From Glandiceps talaboti (lineage: Eukaryota; Hemichordata; Enteropneusta; Spengelidae): 64,000 bases of DNA. Shown in pieces: positions 21,953 to 32,825 of the stretch. Within the stretch, counting starts at the first letter, position 1, and each line of letters starts with the position of its first letter. The notes beneath the pieces were generated by a model. It ran no database searches. It saw only the letters and a list, made by a program, of their open reading frames with translations, and was not told the origin of the DNA. The stretch lies in NCBI RefSeq assembly GCF_964340395.1, contig NC_135553.1, positions 28,471,949-28,535,948 on the forward strand. Direction: 5' to 3'. The translations under genes and the position numbers were made by a program.

Positions 21953-24900
21953 CAATTTGGCCGCGGTCCAATCGCTATATCTTTTCTAACATGGAATATC
22001 CAAGGTCTGAGGAACAAACTTTTCTGTTTTGACTTTGCAAACTTTGTGTTGAACTTTGACGTCATTACTTTTCTAGAAACTTGGGCAGATAGAGACGATG
22101 CCTTCGACCATTGCTTCCCAGGATGTAAGATTTATAGCACAGCAAGACATAGAAGGGTTACTCGGGGTAGATTCCCGGGTGGTATTTGTGTCGTGGTGAA
22201 AGAAAAAATAGCGGACTACGTTAGACGTATTGAGAGTTCACTACACGATTGTATTTTTCTTCTATTTAATAGTAGCCTGTTTAATTTCGATAAAGATGTG
22301 CTTTTATGTAGTGCATATATTTCTCCACAGTATTCGTCTGTTTATGCCTCACTTTCGTGCAGAAATGGTATAAATCTTTTTGAAAGTGCGCTAATGGAGA
22401 TTTTAACACAACTGCCAGAGGTTTACGTCATTGTCACGGAGGATTTAAATGCCCGAACAGGTGCGGAACGGGATTTCATTATTGATGACGATACGATGCA
22501 TGTGATTGGCAACGATGTCACCTATGACGCTGACTCTTTTAATATTCCGCGTGTGTCTAAAGACAAAGAAATAAATTCTTTTGGTCGTTCTCTTCTGTCA
22601 ATGTGTTGCTCCTTTAATTTGCACTTTCTAAATGGCCGCACAGGTGATGATGCAAGCATAGGCCAAATAACATGTATCGCCAATTCAGGTGCAAGTGTTG
22701 TGGACTACACCATTGTTTCATCGGATCTATTTTCCAAAGTCTTGTCATTTTCAGTTATGTTACGCACAGAATCAGATCATTTTCCGTTAACTTTTAGCAT
22801 TGGATCAGAGTTTCAAACAACACAAGAAAAAAGTAAAGTAGGTAAACAGATCACAAAATTTGTTTGGCAATCTAGTCATTCACAAGCTTTTCTTGAATAT
22901 TTAAATATGGACTCAACCGTGGAACATTTGAGTGACATTGTAGTAAGTTGTGACAATGATGCATGTAATGGCATTCAAATATTGACACATGAATTGATTT
23001 CAGCAGCAAAGTATTCTGGGATGGCTAAACGTATTCGGCTCGGAGAGCAAAAACCGTTCAAACAACCCCCCTGGTACGATAGTGAATGTAAACGAATTAA
23101 AGTCAAGAAGTTTGAACTGTTGAATCAGTTTCGTAGGTCAAATGATGCTGCTGTGCTTCAAGAGTACAAGAACACAAAACAACAGTTTAAATTAGTTTTT
23201 AGGCAGAAAAGGAGGGAATATTTTGATGAGATCAAAAAAGACTTGGCTGTTGAAACTACAAATCCCAAAAGATTTTGGAGTGTCATTAGAAAAGTCATGC
23301 ATGTGAGTCAACAAACTAACAGAATTAGCTCCGATAAATGGTTTCAATATTTTAGTAACTTGTTTGTTCAGAACTCTGATCCAGTAGCATTTGAAATGTC
23401 TGACGAACTGTCTGATCTTATTAACTCAGTAGATAATGAAATACTTGATACAGATGTCAATTATGATATTCTTAATGGTCCAATCACCAACGATGAAATT
23501 TCAGCGGCACTTAACAAACTCAAAAATGGCAAATCTCCTGGACCGGATGGTCTTTTAGGTGAATTTTTTAAACATAACCCAGATTTTCTGATACCATATC
23601 TATGTGTAATTTTTAATAAGTTATTCAACTCAGGGACGTTTCCTAATGATTGGGCAAAAGCCATTATAATTCCGTTACATAAAAAAGGGTCATCCTCTCT
23701 ACCTGACAATTACAGAGGTATATCACTGTTAAGCATTTTTAGTAAAATTTTCACTTCAATTTTAAACAGTCGACTTACATATTGGTCTGATGCTCTTGGG
23801 AAAATCGACGAGGCACAAGCCGGGTTTCGACGTGGTTACTCTACCGTTGACAACATTTTTATCCTGCAATCTGTTATTCAAAAATATATGACTAGAAAAC
23901 GTGGTAAATTTTACTGTGCATTCGTCGACTTTTCAAAGGCATTTGACACTGTTGAACGTCAACGTCTCTGGTATCTCCTTTTGAAAGGGGGCATCAGGGG
24001 GAAAATGTTTAAAATGTTATTTGCTATGTATCAGGACGTTAAATCTTGTGTAAGGGGTAGTGAAGGTCTGACAGATTATTTTGAATGCCCATTAGGGGTT
24101 CGTCAAGGATGCATGCTCAGTCCTTTTTTATTTTCATTTTTTATAAACGAACTACCAAGGGATTTGCAAAGAAACTGTAAGCGTGGTATTCAACTTTGTC
24201 CTGATCTGACTGAATTGTTTTGTCTTCTGTATGCAGACGATGTAACACTAATGTCAGATACGATAATAGGGTTACAGCGCCAACTTAATACTCTTAGTGA
24301 CTATTGTGATATGTGGAAGTTATGTGTTAATCTTTCCAAGACAAAGGTGGTAACTTTTAAAGCAGGTGGGCGTTTGTCGAAAAAAGAAAAATGGACGTAC
24401 AGAGGTGAACCAATTGAAGTAGTTTCATACTACAAATATTTAGGTGTCTTACTTTCTTGCCGTCTCCAGTGGTCTATGGCTACCACAACCCTGGCGCAAC
24501 AAGCTAGAAAAGTTTTCTTTAATATTCAAAGAGTAATTAAAAAGACAGGGATGTTATCATTTCACGTTCACTTTAAATTATTTGATACTGTTATCGTGCC
24601 AATTTTGACTTATGGTTCAGAAATTTGGGGTTATGATTGTTATGAATCTTTAGAAAGAATACACTATCTTGCTTACCGTTCTTTTCTCGGAGTATCTAGT
24701 AATGCTCCAAACGTTACAGTGTTAGGTGAGTGTGGTAGATACCCTATATATTTGCATACTGCTAAGCGTTGTGTAAAATACTGGGCAAAATTACTAAATT
24801 TGTCAAAGAAAAGGTATCCCCGTAAATGTTATGATATGCTTTATTCTATCGAATGTTCTGGTGTAAGAACAAGACCAACTTGGGTTAATAAGGTCAAAAA

Positions 24901-25438
24901 TTTGCTGTATCTCGCCAACTTACGTGACGTTTGGGAAAGACAAGAAGTTGGCTGTATTGATAGTTTTGTGAGGTTATTTGTTGAAAATTTTAAAAGGTAT
25001 TTGTTCACAAAATGGCAAAGTGAAGTTTGTTCAATGGATAAGTTAGTGACATATAGAGAGTTTAAGACCTCACTAGAGCCAGAGAAATATTTGTTCATTG
25101 TTAAAGTACCTATACACCTCAAGATGTTAGCCCGCTTTCGTTGTTCTACACACTATCTCAGAATAGAGACTGACAGAAAACACAATATTGAAAGATGGCA
25201 ACGCCTTTGTCAGTTATGTCAATCTAATGGGGTTGAAAACGAATACCACTTTCTCCTAATTTGTCCATTTTATGACCATTACAGAACAAAATATATTCCG
25301 AGAAGATATTTTGAGTTTCCAAGTGAGGCAAACTTTCTTAATTTACTTTTATCCGATAACACTGATACCATTCACAGGTTAGCAGCTTATGTTTTCCATG
25401 CTATGACATTGCGCAAAGAAGTTTATGAGAGTGAATAA
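21953..25438 (+). CDS. LINE ORF2: APE endonuclease and reverse transcriptase
   Basis: The frame is open from just after a TAG (21950-21952), giving 1161 codons, with no ATG before the endonuclease. The first in-frame ATG falls about 145 codons in, past essential residues, so the true start is uncertain. Numbering from 21953: the APE endonuclease begins FLTWNIQGLRNK (about 11-22), with ETW, the YISPQ segment, TEDLNAR (usually G-D-F/L-N) and SDHFPLTF at 274-281. The RT has SPGPDG, YRGISLLS, QAGFRRG, AFVDFSKAFDT (Asp659), GVRQGCMLSP and the catalytic YADD at 760-763. The C-terminal zinc knuckle is C1086-x2-C1089-x9-H1099-x4-C1104. The protein would nick DNA and copy element RNA at the nick. No frameshift is seen, suggesting a young or active copy. 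Confidence 0.9.
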   Translation, partial: QFGRGPIAISFLTWNIQGLRNKLFCFDFANFVLNFDVITFLETWADRDDAFDHCFPGCKIYSTARHRRVTRGRFPGGICVVVKEKIADYVRRIESSLHDCIFLLFNSSLFNFDKDVLLCSAYISPQYSSVYASLSCRNGINLFESALMEILTQLPEVYVIVTEDLNARTGAERDFIIDDDTMHVIGNDVTYDADSFNIPRVSKDKEINSFGRSLLSMCCSFNLHFLNGRTGDDASIGQITCIANSGASVVDYTIVSSDLFSKVLSFSVMLRTESDHFPLTFSIGSEFQTTQEKSKVGKQITKFVWQSSHSQAFLEYLNMDSTVEHLSDIVVSCDNDACNGIQILTHELISAAKYSGMAKRIRLGEQKPFKQPPWYDSECKRIKVKKFELLNQFRRSNDAAVLQEYKNTKQQFKLVFRQKRREYFDEIKKDLAVETTNPKRFWSVIRKVMHVSQQTNRISSDKWFQYFSNLFVQNSDPVAFEMSDELSDLINSVDNEILDTDVNYDILNGPITNDEISAALNKLKNGKSPGPDGLLGEFFKHNPDFLIPYLCVIFNKLFNSGTFPNDWAKAIIIPLHKKGSSSLPDNYRGISLLSIFSKIFTSILNSRLTYWSDALGKIDEAQAGFRRGYSTVDNIFILQSVIQKYMTRKRGKFYCAFVDFSKAFDTVERQRLWYLLLKGGIRGKMFKMLFAMYQDVKSCVRGSEGLTDYFECPLGVRQGCMLSPFLFSFFINELPRDLQRNCKRGIQLCPDLTELFCLLYADDVTLMSDTIIGLQRQLNTLSDYCDMWKLCVNLSKTKVVTFKAGGRLSKKEKWTYRGEPIEVVSYYKYLGVLLSCRLQWSMATTTLAQQARKVFFNIQRVIKKTGMLSFHVHFKLFDTVIVPILTYGSEIWGYDCYESLERIHYLAYRSFLGVSSNAPNVTVLGECGRYPIYLHTAKRCVKYWAKLLNLSKKRYPRKCYDMLYSIECSGVRTRPTWVNKVKNLLYLANLRDVWERQEVGCIDSFVRLFVENFKRYLFTKWQSEVCSMDKLVTYREFKTSLEPEKYLFIVKVPIHLKMLARFRCSTHYLRIETDRKHNIERWQRLCQLCQSNGVENEYHFLLICPFYDHYRTKYIPRRYFEFPSEANFLNLLLSDNTDTIHRLAAYVFHAMTLRKEVYESE

Positions 25439-25574
25439 TCCTGTAATTATTGTTCTTATGACTGCATGTATGTTTTCCTGTTTTTGTTATGTATATATTG
25501 TATGATTCGTTATTTGGGCCGATGGCCTTGAACTACGAAATAAAGAGACCATTATATATATATATAAATAATTA

Positions 25575-25641
25575 TACATACATACATACATACATACATA
25601 CATACATACATACATACATACATACACACACACATACATAT
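25575..25641. repeat. (ACAT)n/(CA)n microsatellite after the LINE
   Basis: ACAT tetranucleotide run ending in ACACACAC and TACATATA, directly downstream of the LINE's TA-rich tail. Confidence 0.95.
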
Positions 25642-25862
25642 ATGGGGTTGTCGGTACGCCTCTTACCTCTGCAACTGGCCTGGGTTCGAACTCGGCAGGT
25701 GTCGGATGGGTTTGATTAAATTTACCATGCTGTAATTAAGAGTGTCGTTCAGTTTGACTCTACCAAACAACACGGGTTTTCCCCGGGTACCCCGGTTTCC
25801 TTCTGCATTAACACTGAACTTTCCTCCTGTTATTCGGCAACGCCTGTTGGATGGTTAATAAA
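25642..25862 (+). mobile_element. tRNA-derived SINE-like fragment
   Basis: CTGGGTTCGAACTCGGCAG at about 25679-25697 matches a tRNA T-arm/box B (GGTTCGAAN). It lies 30-45 bp after a degraded box-A-like GGGGTTGTCGGTACG. A conserved-looking body with GGGTTTTCCCCGGGTACCCC and GGTTTCCTTCTGCA follows, and the tail is AATAAATAAATACC. This is the order of a tRNA-SINE: promoter, body, short A-rich tail. The 5' end is probably truncated at the microsatellite. It is not a functional tRNA. Confidence 0.55.
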
Positions 25863-25867
25863 TAAAT

Positions 25868-25985
25868 ACCAGATTTAAACTGAATGCCTTCCGTAAGGGC
25901 AAGGTTTTGATATTCTCGTGAGATTTGATGGAATTCAACAGAACATGTGCAATTAGGCTTATTGATTGTTAATTGCCCATTGCTA
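25868..25985 (-). repeat. Dispersed repeat R1 terminal fragment
   Basis: The reverse complement reads CCTTACGGAAGGCATTCAG and a TTTAAATCTGGT end. It also carries the ATGTTCTGTTG and AGCAATGGGCAAT motifs in the order seen at 16724-16872. Confidence 0.7.
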
Positions 25986-26097
25986 TAAAGATCATGATGT
26001 AAATATTTTTGTGTGTTGTCATTATTTCATTTGTTTTTGTTTTCTGTTGTGATTGTTTGTGCTATAATGTTTTTCTTTGTTTAGACTTTTGACAATA

Positions 26098-26138
26098 TGT
26101 GAATTGAATTGAATTGAATTGAATTGAATTGAATAAAG
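26098..26138 (+). repeat. (GAATT)n tail, probably a LINE 3' remnant
   Basis: Seven GAATT-type units followed by AATAAAGAG, after a T-rich stretch. Short microsatellite tails of this sort mark 3' ends of CR1/L2-type LINEs, and the adjacent upstream DNA (26000-26097) may be the 3' UTR. DNA from 26140 to 26559 has no gene. Confidence 0.5.
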
Positions 26139-26559
26139 AGAATAACATTTTTATGTACATTTCAAAAAAGAGGTTGATTTAATAATATATCTGGTGAGGG
26201 CCACATGAATAGTTCGATCTGAACTAGTCTGGTCTGTGACCCTTACAAAATAAATATACTGGGAAAAAAATACAAGTGCGAACAGGGCAACAAAAAGAAA
26301 GAAAATGGATATTTGTCAGTGTGGGCTCGAAAAGAAAGTGATAAGACGTGTAAATTTCTTTTGTAGTAAATATATTGGTTCCAAGAAAGAAGTGTAAGTA
26401 TTGCCCCAGATTTCGACACATTAAGTTAGAGCACAATATGTAACATGGTGGCGCTCTCGGCAGCAGCCTCACATGTTTTTAGCTCTTGAAAGGTTATGGT
26501 TTATGTTTCAAATATAGCCACTTTAGCCATCAATCTTAACCTCATCGTGTGCAATAGCA

Positions 26560-29500
26560 ATGCAGGTGTACCTGTGGACGTCGGCACTGGCTGTATTGGT
26601 GTTTGTCTGTGAGTTTTTATCGAACTTCTCTACCGGTAGTCTAGTCACTGACCAAGTCATGCAAATTCAATATGGCCGAGAAGAACTCGTCGCTCTACGA
26701 AGCCTTGCAGCTGGTACCACCTTGGATGGAAATAACTTATCGGATCTTGCTGCTATAAGACGGAGACCAACGAGATGGAAAAGACCACGTGGTAAGAGAG
26801 GAAGCTATGTGAATTTCTGTCCTTCATTTCGAAAAATTCCAACCGTTATTGGTGTCTTTAAACGTCATGCTGATTACAAGTTTGCTTCGACTCCTGTCAG
26901 AGGTAGTACGCTAACTTCAATCAAAAGAACTTCGTCATATTATTTACGTGACTGTGTAAACTTCACTCTGTGGAATGCAAGATCAATGGATAGTAAAGTC
27001 GGAGCATTATGTGCTTCGATTCTTTCAAATAGTACAGACATTTTTATGATTAGTGAATCCTGGATCACTGAGAGAAATCGAGCCTTAGAAGAAGCAAATG
27101 TTTCATCTTCCATCTCAGGCTATACTATATTGCAAGCACCGCGATGTCATCGCAATGGTGGTGGTATAACATTGATAACAAGATCTAATTTAATGACTAA
27201 GAAGAACAAGTCCGATAAGTTTAAATCTTTTGAGGTAATGGACGTGAACATCCGTGTGGGTAGTTCTGACCTTCGTACTGTGATTATTTACCGCCCGCCA
27301 TATTCGGCGAAGCATAAATTCACCGAGAAAGTCTTTTTCTCGGAATTCGGCACTTTAATGGAATGCCTGTTACTCGCACCTGGTCACTTACTGATAGCAG
27401 GTGATTTTAATATTCATGTTGATGATGGAAATGACAGTGGCGCTCGTCAATTCAATGATCTTATTCAATCTCTTGGTCTTACTCAACACGTTTTTGGGAG
27501 TACACATCAGAATGGTCATACTTTAGACCTTGTACTGACCCGTTCCTCTGAACCATGGCTAGGAAACTTCATGATAGACAATAAAATGCCATCTGATCAC
27601 GCTGCAGTTCACTTTAAGTCTATGATCACTCGCCCACCTCCAACAAGGATAATCAGGGAACAGCGTAACTTAAAGAACATTAATGCACTGGACTTCTACA
27701 AAGTCGACGTCGATTCAGGAGGTAAATGAGCTGACAGAACTTTACAACTCTACATTGAAGAGCTTGTTTGACACGCACGCGCCTGCCATACAGAGAACTA
27801 TCGTGCAGAAACCCCATGCTGAATGGTTTACACAAGATCTATTGACTGAACGCAGGACTTTAAGATCACTTGAACAAAAGTGGCTGCTTTCTAAACTTGA
27901 CATTGATAGACAGATTTTCACCACTGCTCGTGCTGAGTACAACGAAAAACTGGCAATGAAGAGAGAGACTTTAAATCGAAGTAAAATCGAAAATGCAAGT
28001 ACTAAAGGAACTTTTCAGAGTTGTTGATGACATATCTTGTTCAAAGAAATCTGCATCGGACATTCTCCCAAATAACATTGAATTATCTAAATTACCAGTT
28101 GTTTTGCATTTTTTTGAGCAGAAAATAATAGATATTCGTGCAAGACTCCAAAGTACTAGTTCTTTTTATGTTGAGCCAATTTCGTCTCAGAACACACTTT
28201 GTGTTCTTGAACCTTTGTGTCTTGATAATGTAATTTCTATTATTAGTAAAATGCCTTCTAAGACGTGTCAGTTAGATCCACTTCCAACACAGCTGGTTAA
28301 GGCATGTGTAAATGAATTGGCCCCAGTGTTGCTTCATATTGTAAATTCATCGTTTTCCTCTTGTGTTTTCCCTACTGACTGCAAAACAGCCATTGTTCGT
28401 CCGCTCATTAAGAAAACTGGTCTTGATTTTAATATAATGAACAACTGTCGACCTGTATCTAATTGCAGTTTCCTTGACAAGTTTTTGGAGAAATATGCCT
28501 TTTTTCGTTTAAATCGTTATTTGTCTGATAACTCATTATATGGTCATTTTCAGTCTGCTTATCGTGAGGGGCATGGCACCGAGACTGCACTTTTACGTAT
28601 GCTAAATGACGTCATGCTTGCTCTAGATAAGCATCATAATGTCATTCTAGTTCTTTTGGATTTGTCAGCTGCATTCGACACCATCGACCATAACATTCTC
28701 TTGGGCAGGCTGTGTTCCCGTTTTGGCATACAAGGAACTGCTTTAAATTGGTTTGAATCCTTTTTGAAAGGTAGAACGCAACAAGTGTCTGTTAAATCGA
28801 TGATGTCGGATGAACGCATTCTGAAATATGGTGTACCACAGGGTTCGGTGTTTGGGCCTGTTTTGTTTGCTTTGTACATGGCTCCGATTGAGGACATCAT
28901 CACACGTCATGGCTTAAATTCCATTATATATGCTGATGACTCTTGCTCAACCCACTGTCGTTACCCGTGTAGAGGCATGTGTGGGTGAAATTCGTAAATG
29001 GATGATGACAAATAAGTTGGCGCTCAATGATGGTAAGACAGAGGTTGTCTGGTTTACAACCCGCAATAGTGCGGTTGGTTCAGTCAGGTTCGATTAATGT
29101 ACGAATAGGTGATGCCATGATTTCTCCATCAACTGTTGTGCGTGACCTTGGTGTGATGGTTGACTCTTTTGGACTCATGGATGAGCATATTCGTTATGTT
29201 TGTAAAGGGGCGTCTCATTCACTCTGGCGGTTGAGTAAATTCGAAAACTGGTGGACCAGTCTAGTGCTGAAAAATTAGTTCATGCTTTTGTGACATCGAA
29301 ATTAGATTACTGTAATAGTTTGTTTTTCGGTCTACCTGCATGTAAATTGAACAAACTTCAACATATTCAAAACTCTGCTGCTCGATTGGTGACAAGATGG
29401 AGGATTGGTCGTCAAGCTGATGTGAATCCAGTGCTGAATGATTTACATTGGCTGCCAGTCGAACAGCGAGTTCGTTATAAAATTCTTTGTATTATCTTCA

Positions 29501-29799
29501 AAATTATCCGTCAAGGAGAAGTAGCGCCGAACTACTTGTCCGAACTTATCACTATCGATCATCCATTACATAAAACGAGAAAGAGTGTTGGAATCCTTTC
29601 TCTATTAAAGATCATGGAAAACAACCTTCTAAAACGTATGGTGACAGGGCTTTCAGTGTGTATGCTCCTAAACTATGGAATAGTTTACCGCTTGAGCTTC
29701 GACTACTTGAGAAATTTGCTCCTTTCAAGAAGAATCTTAAAACGTATGTTTTCCGACAATGCTATTGCTGATGTTTTTAAATTGATTGCTAATTTTTAA
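26560..29799 (+). pseudogene. ORF2 of L2/CR1-like LINE (endonuclease and RT), broken
   Basis: The first segment (ATG 26560 to 27729, 389 aa) has a hydrophobic start (VYLWTSALAVLVFVCEF), a basic RRRPTRWKRPRGKRG block and the endonuclease: LWNARSMDSK, ISESW, IYRPPYS, IAGDFNIH and SDHAAVHF. Frame changes near 27715 and 27995 lead to a segment with the RT: PVSNCSFLDKFLEK, FQSAYREGHGTETA, LLDLSAAFDTIDHNIL, YGVPQGSVFGPVLF and IIYADD (about 28925-28942). A deletion or frameshift directly after YADD then leads to EACVGEIRKWMMTNKLALN. Further breaks occur before KLDYCNSLFFGLP and LQHIQNSAARLVTR. The C-terminus LWNSLPLELR is read in another frame. At least four disruptions, so it is inactive. Confidence 0.88.
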
Positions 29800-29925
29800 A
29801 TCCGATTTTGTTTTTTAGAGACGCTTTGCTCTTTTGCTAGTCTTTCTCATTTTGTAATGTTCAGACCGCTGAGACATGTTTGTGTAGTGGTCTTTAAACA
29901 ATAAATTATTATTATTATTATGGTG
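26560..29925 (+). mobile_element. L2/CR1-like LINE, frameshifted
   Basis: The endonuclease and reverse transcriptase occupy 26560-29799, followed by a 3' UTR ending AATAAATTATTATTATTATT (about 29901-29921), an ATT-repeat tail typical of L2-type elements. The 5' boundary is uncertain; DNA from about 26160 may be its 5' UTR. It belongs to a different clade from the LINE at 20517, as shown by its motif spellings, its tail and the absence of a C-terminal zinc knuckle. Confidence 0.85.
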
Positions 29926-30096
29926 TAGAAAAACTAAGATCAACATTTGTTGGGATAAAATAAATAAAGATACTATGTGTTGTGTTTGTGGATCATATTA
30001 AAGTTTTAATGTGTTTAGGTTGAACATGTATATGTTTTTGTGTGTGATATGTATTAGGCGACACACAGGAACCATTGTTCCCCGAAAAACCTGCAT

Positions 30097-30110
30097 GTTA
30101 CCATGGTAAC
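30097..30110. promoter_or_regulatory. Perfectly palindromic X-box-like site
   Basis: GTTACCATGGTAAC is a perfect 14-bp palindrome and an exact match to the RFX consensus GTNRCC-N-RGYAAC. It is not near a called gene, so the role is unknown. The rest of 29926-30912 contains no gene. Confidence 0.4.
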
Positions 30111-30912
30111 GAACATGTTTTGACCCAATACCACAATTTGTCCCTGTTGTTCAGCAATGGACACCTGGAGAGTAACTTATTGTTTTGCAGTTCAGATTTA
30201 TGTTGACAATTATGTAAGGTTTCTATATATCAAATTCATTGTTTAAGTCTAACAAGTAAGGAAATGTATGATGACAGACCCGGAGACTAATATAAAGAAA
30301 GTTTCAACACTTTTTGTAACATGCTGCAGGAAGACTTAGACCAACATTTGTTCGGATGACATACGGGTAGTATGCGTTTGATTCGTATATCATATTAACG
30401 ATTCAACGTGTTTACGTTCAACATGTATATATTTTGTGTGGGACATGTATCACCCGACATACAAGACCCATTCTTCTAAGAAAATATGCATGTTATATGC
30501 ATGTTATGTTATGAAACAATTCTTTCTTTTTTCATGGCCTTTAAAACTCCTTCTACGGTGGTGAGCTATGCTGCAACGTTCTGTAAAAGCTTCACCATAA
30601 GATCGCATCTGCAGGCAATCATGCTGGAGAATTCGCCGACATAATTTCATGCGATCCATTCACTATTTCAACTTGAAAATCTTGTCAGCTTCAACCTCCG
30701 GGTGAAATCACCAGCTTTCTACCGAAAATTCTTGCTGGAGAACTCGCGAAGATAAATCCATATGATCGCGATCTCTTCTTCGATCAAAATTGCTTCAATA
30801 TTACATCAGAGTCACCAATTAACAAAAGCTGACTGTTTTACGTATCTAACGAATGTTTTTTTTTTCAAATAGGGCGAACTTAAACATTGATACTACTGTC
30901 ATGTCAATGAGA

Positions 30913-31008
30913 TAGTGTTTGAATTACACCGACCAACACAGATGTAGTGTTTGAATTACACCGACCAACACAGATGTAGTGTTTGATTTACACCGACCAA
31001 CACAGATG
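30913..31008. repeat. Tandem repeat, 32 bp x 3
   Basis: TAGTGTTTGAATTACACCGA-type units start at 30913, 30945 and 30977, with one substitution in the third. Confidence 0.9.
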
Positions 31009-31069
31009 TACGGTACTCAGGTGTCAGCCAAGAGACTTAATTTGGTGTTACTATCTCAATAAGCTCTCT

Positions 31070-32560
31070 TTGGCTGTGCGTGTGTGTCTGTGTCATCGTT
31101 TTCTCGAAAACGGCTGGCTCAATTCAAACGAAATTTTGTACACATGTCCCGTGGGGTAATGGCAAGAACTGATTAGGTTTTGGTAAACATCTCATGAATG
31201 TTAATGAGCAATTTACGTAATTAATGGGTTTTCGGTAATTAGGCTACATCTCAAGAGTGCATGCTTCAAATTCATTATAACTTGGTTCATACATTTGCGA
31301 TACCAAAGCGCACCTGTCCTGAAAATATTACTAATGTACTTTTTAGTTTTTATAAGTTATTGGCATATTTTCGGTAGGACACAAAAAAGAAAAAAAAAGT
31401 TTCTGGTCAGGAAATGTTGTCTAAAGTGGTGTGACTTTATCATCATTTTCTAAAAAACGACTGGCTCAATACAAACGAAATGTATTGCATGTGTTCTGCA
31501 GGGTAGTGAAAAGAACTGATTAGGTTTCGGTAAACATCCCATGAATATTAACGAGCAATTTACATAATTAACGGTTTTCGGTAATTAGGCTATATCTCAA
31601 GAATGCATGCTTCAAATTCAATATAATTTGATACATACATTTGCGATACCAAAGCTCACTTGACCTGAACATATTATTGATGTACCGTTTAGTTTTAATA
31701 AGTTATTGGCCACTAAAAAGGAAAATATAGTTTCTCATGAAATGTCGTCTAAAGTGGTGCGACAATGCGATTATTTTTTTTACATTCTCAACAGATTTTA
31801 ATCAATCTACTTATTGCAGTTACCGTTCTTTTTATTTATTACTTTACAGCAAGTGTGTATGTGGGGCATATGTCATAGGCTAGTTCATGATTAGTTTTGC
31901 AGTTGTATTCACTGGTATACCTTATTGCATATGTTCTGTTGTATTCCAACAAGTTATTGGCATATTTTTTAGGCCACTAAAAAGGAAAACATAGTTTCTC
32001 ATGAAATGTCATCTAAAGTGGTGCGACAATGCGATTATTTTTTTTTACATTCTCAACAGATTTTAATCAATCTACTTATTGCAGTTACTATTCTTTTTAT
32101 TTATTTATTTACAGTAAGTGTGTATGTGGGGCAGATGTCATAGGCTAGTTCATGATTAGTTTTGCAGTTGTCTTCACTGGTGGCAATTAATGTAGGGAGA
32201 GTTACTTTTGTGTTTTCCCTTTCATCTGCAGACTGAATTGGCTTACGGAAGAAATAAATAACGTGGGAAGGGGACCGGGGAAGGGAAGTACTTAAGTGAT
32301 GGGCACTGACCAGAAACAATTTTTTTTGGCCTTTAAAACTCTTTCTACGGTGAGTGCTATGCTACAACGTTCTATAAAGCTTCACATTACATGTTGTGGT
32401 TGGCCAGGAGATCACTAACAGCAATGGGCAATAGCAATCAGTGAGAAAAAAATACCTTATTGCATATGTTCTGTTGTATTCCAACAATTGTCTGTAGGAA
32501 CAACAATCTCAAAACTTTGCCCTTACGGAAGGCATTCAGTTTAAATTTGGTTCTCATTAT
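31070..32560 (+). repeat. Dispersed repeat R1, compound copy with internal duplications
   Basis: The TCATCGTTTTCT-AAAACG-CTGGCTCAAT head occurs at 31095 and, in shorter form, at 31440. The GCGATACCAAAG-GCAC motif occurs at 31290 and about 31648. The AAGTGGTG-GAC-ATGCGATTATTT block occurs at about 31750 and 32015. The 3' half (32100-32555) matches 16441-16860 almost base for base and ends with CCTTACGGAAGGCATTCAG. Tandem or nested insertion of R1 units explains this. Confidence 0.75.
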
Positions 32561-32825
32561 GATAACTTGGATAACAACAATGAATTGCACATGGGGTAAA
32601 AGGTCAACGATTAATATCATGTCACTGAGGTATACATTACGCAACTCACATGCAATCCATTACGGATTGGAATTAGATATCAACGTGATGTGCCAATTAC
32701 TCCTGTTGACGTCATCATGGTGACATTTCTTCGTCATTCTCAATTGAATTCTCAAAAAAGTCTGCCCTCTTTACAGCATCTAGTGGGACAGGTTGTATTG
32801 TTGATCCCAGTAATATTTGTCAACT

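Noticed and set aside
25679-25697. GGTTCGAA considered as a tRNA gene
   Set aside because: No acceptor stem, D-arm or anticodon arm can be folded around it; it fits a SINE promoter remnant instead.
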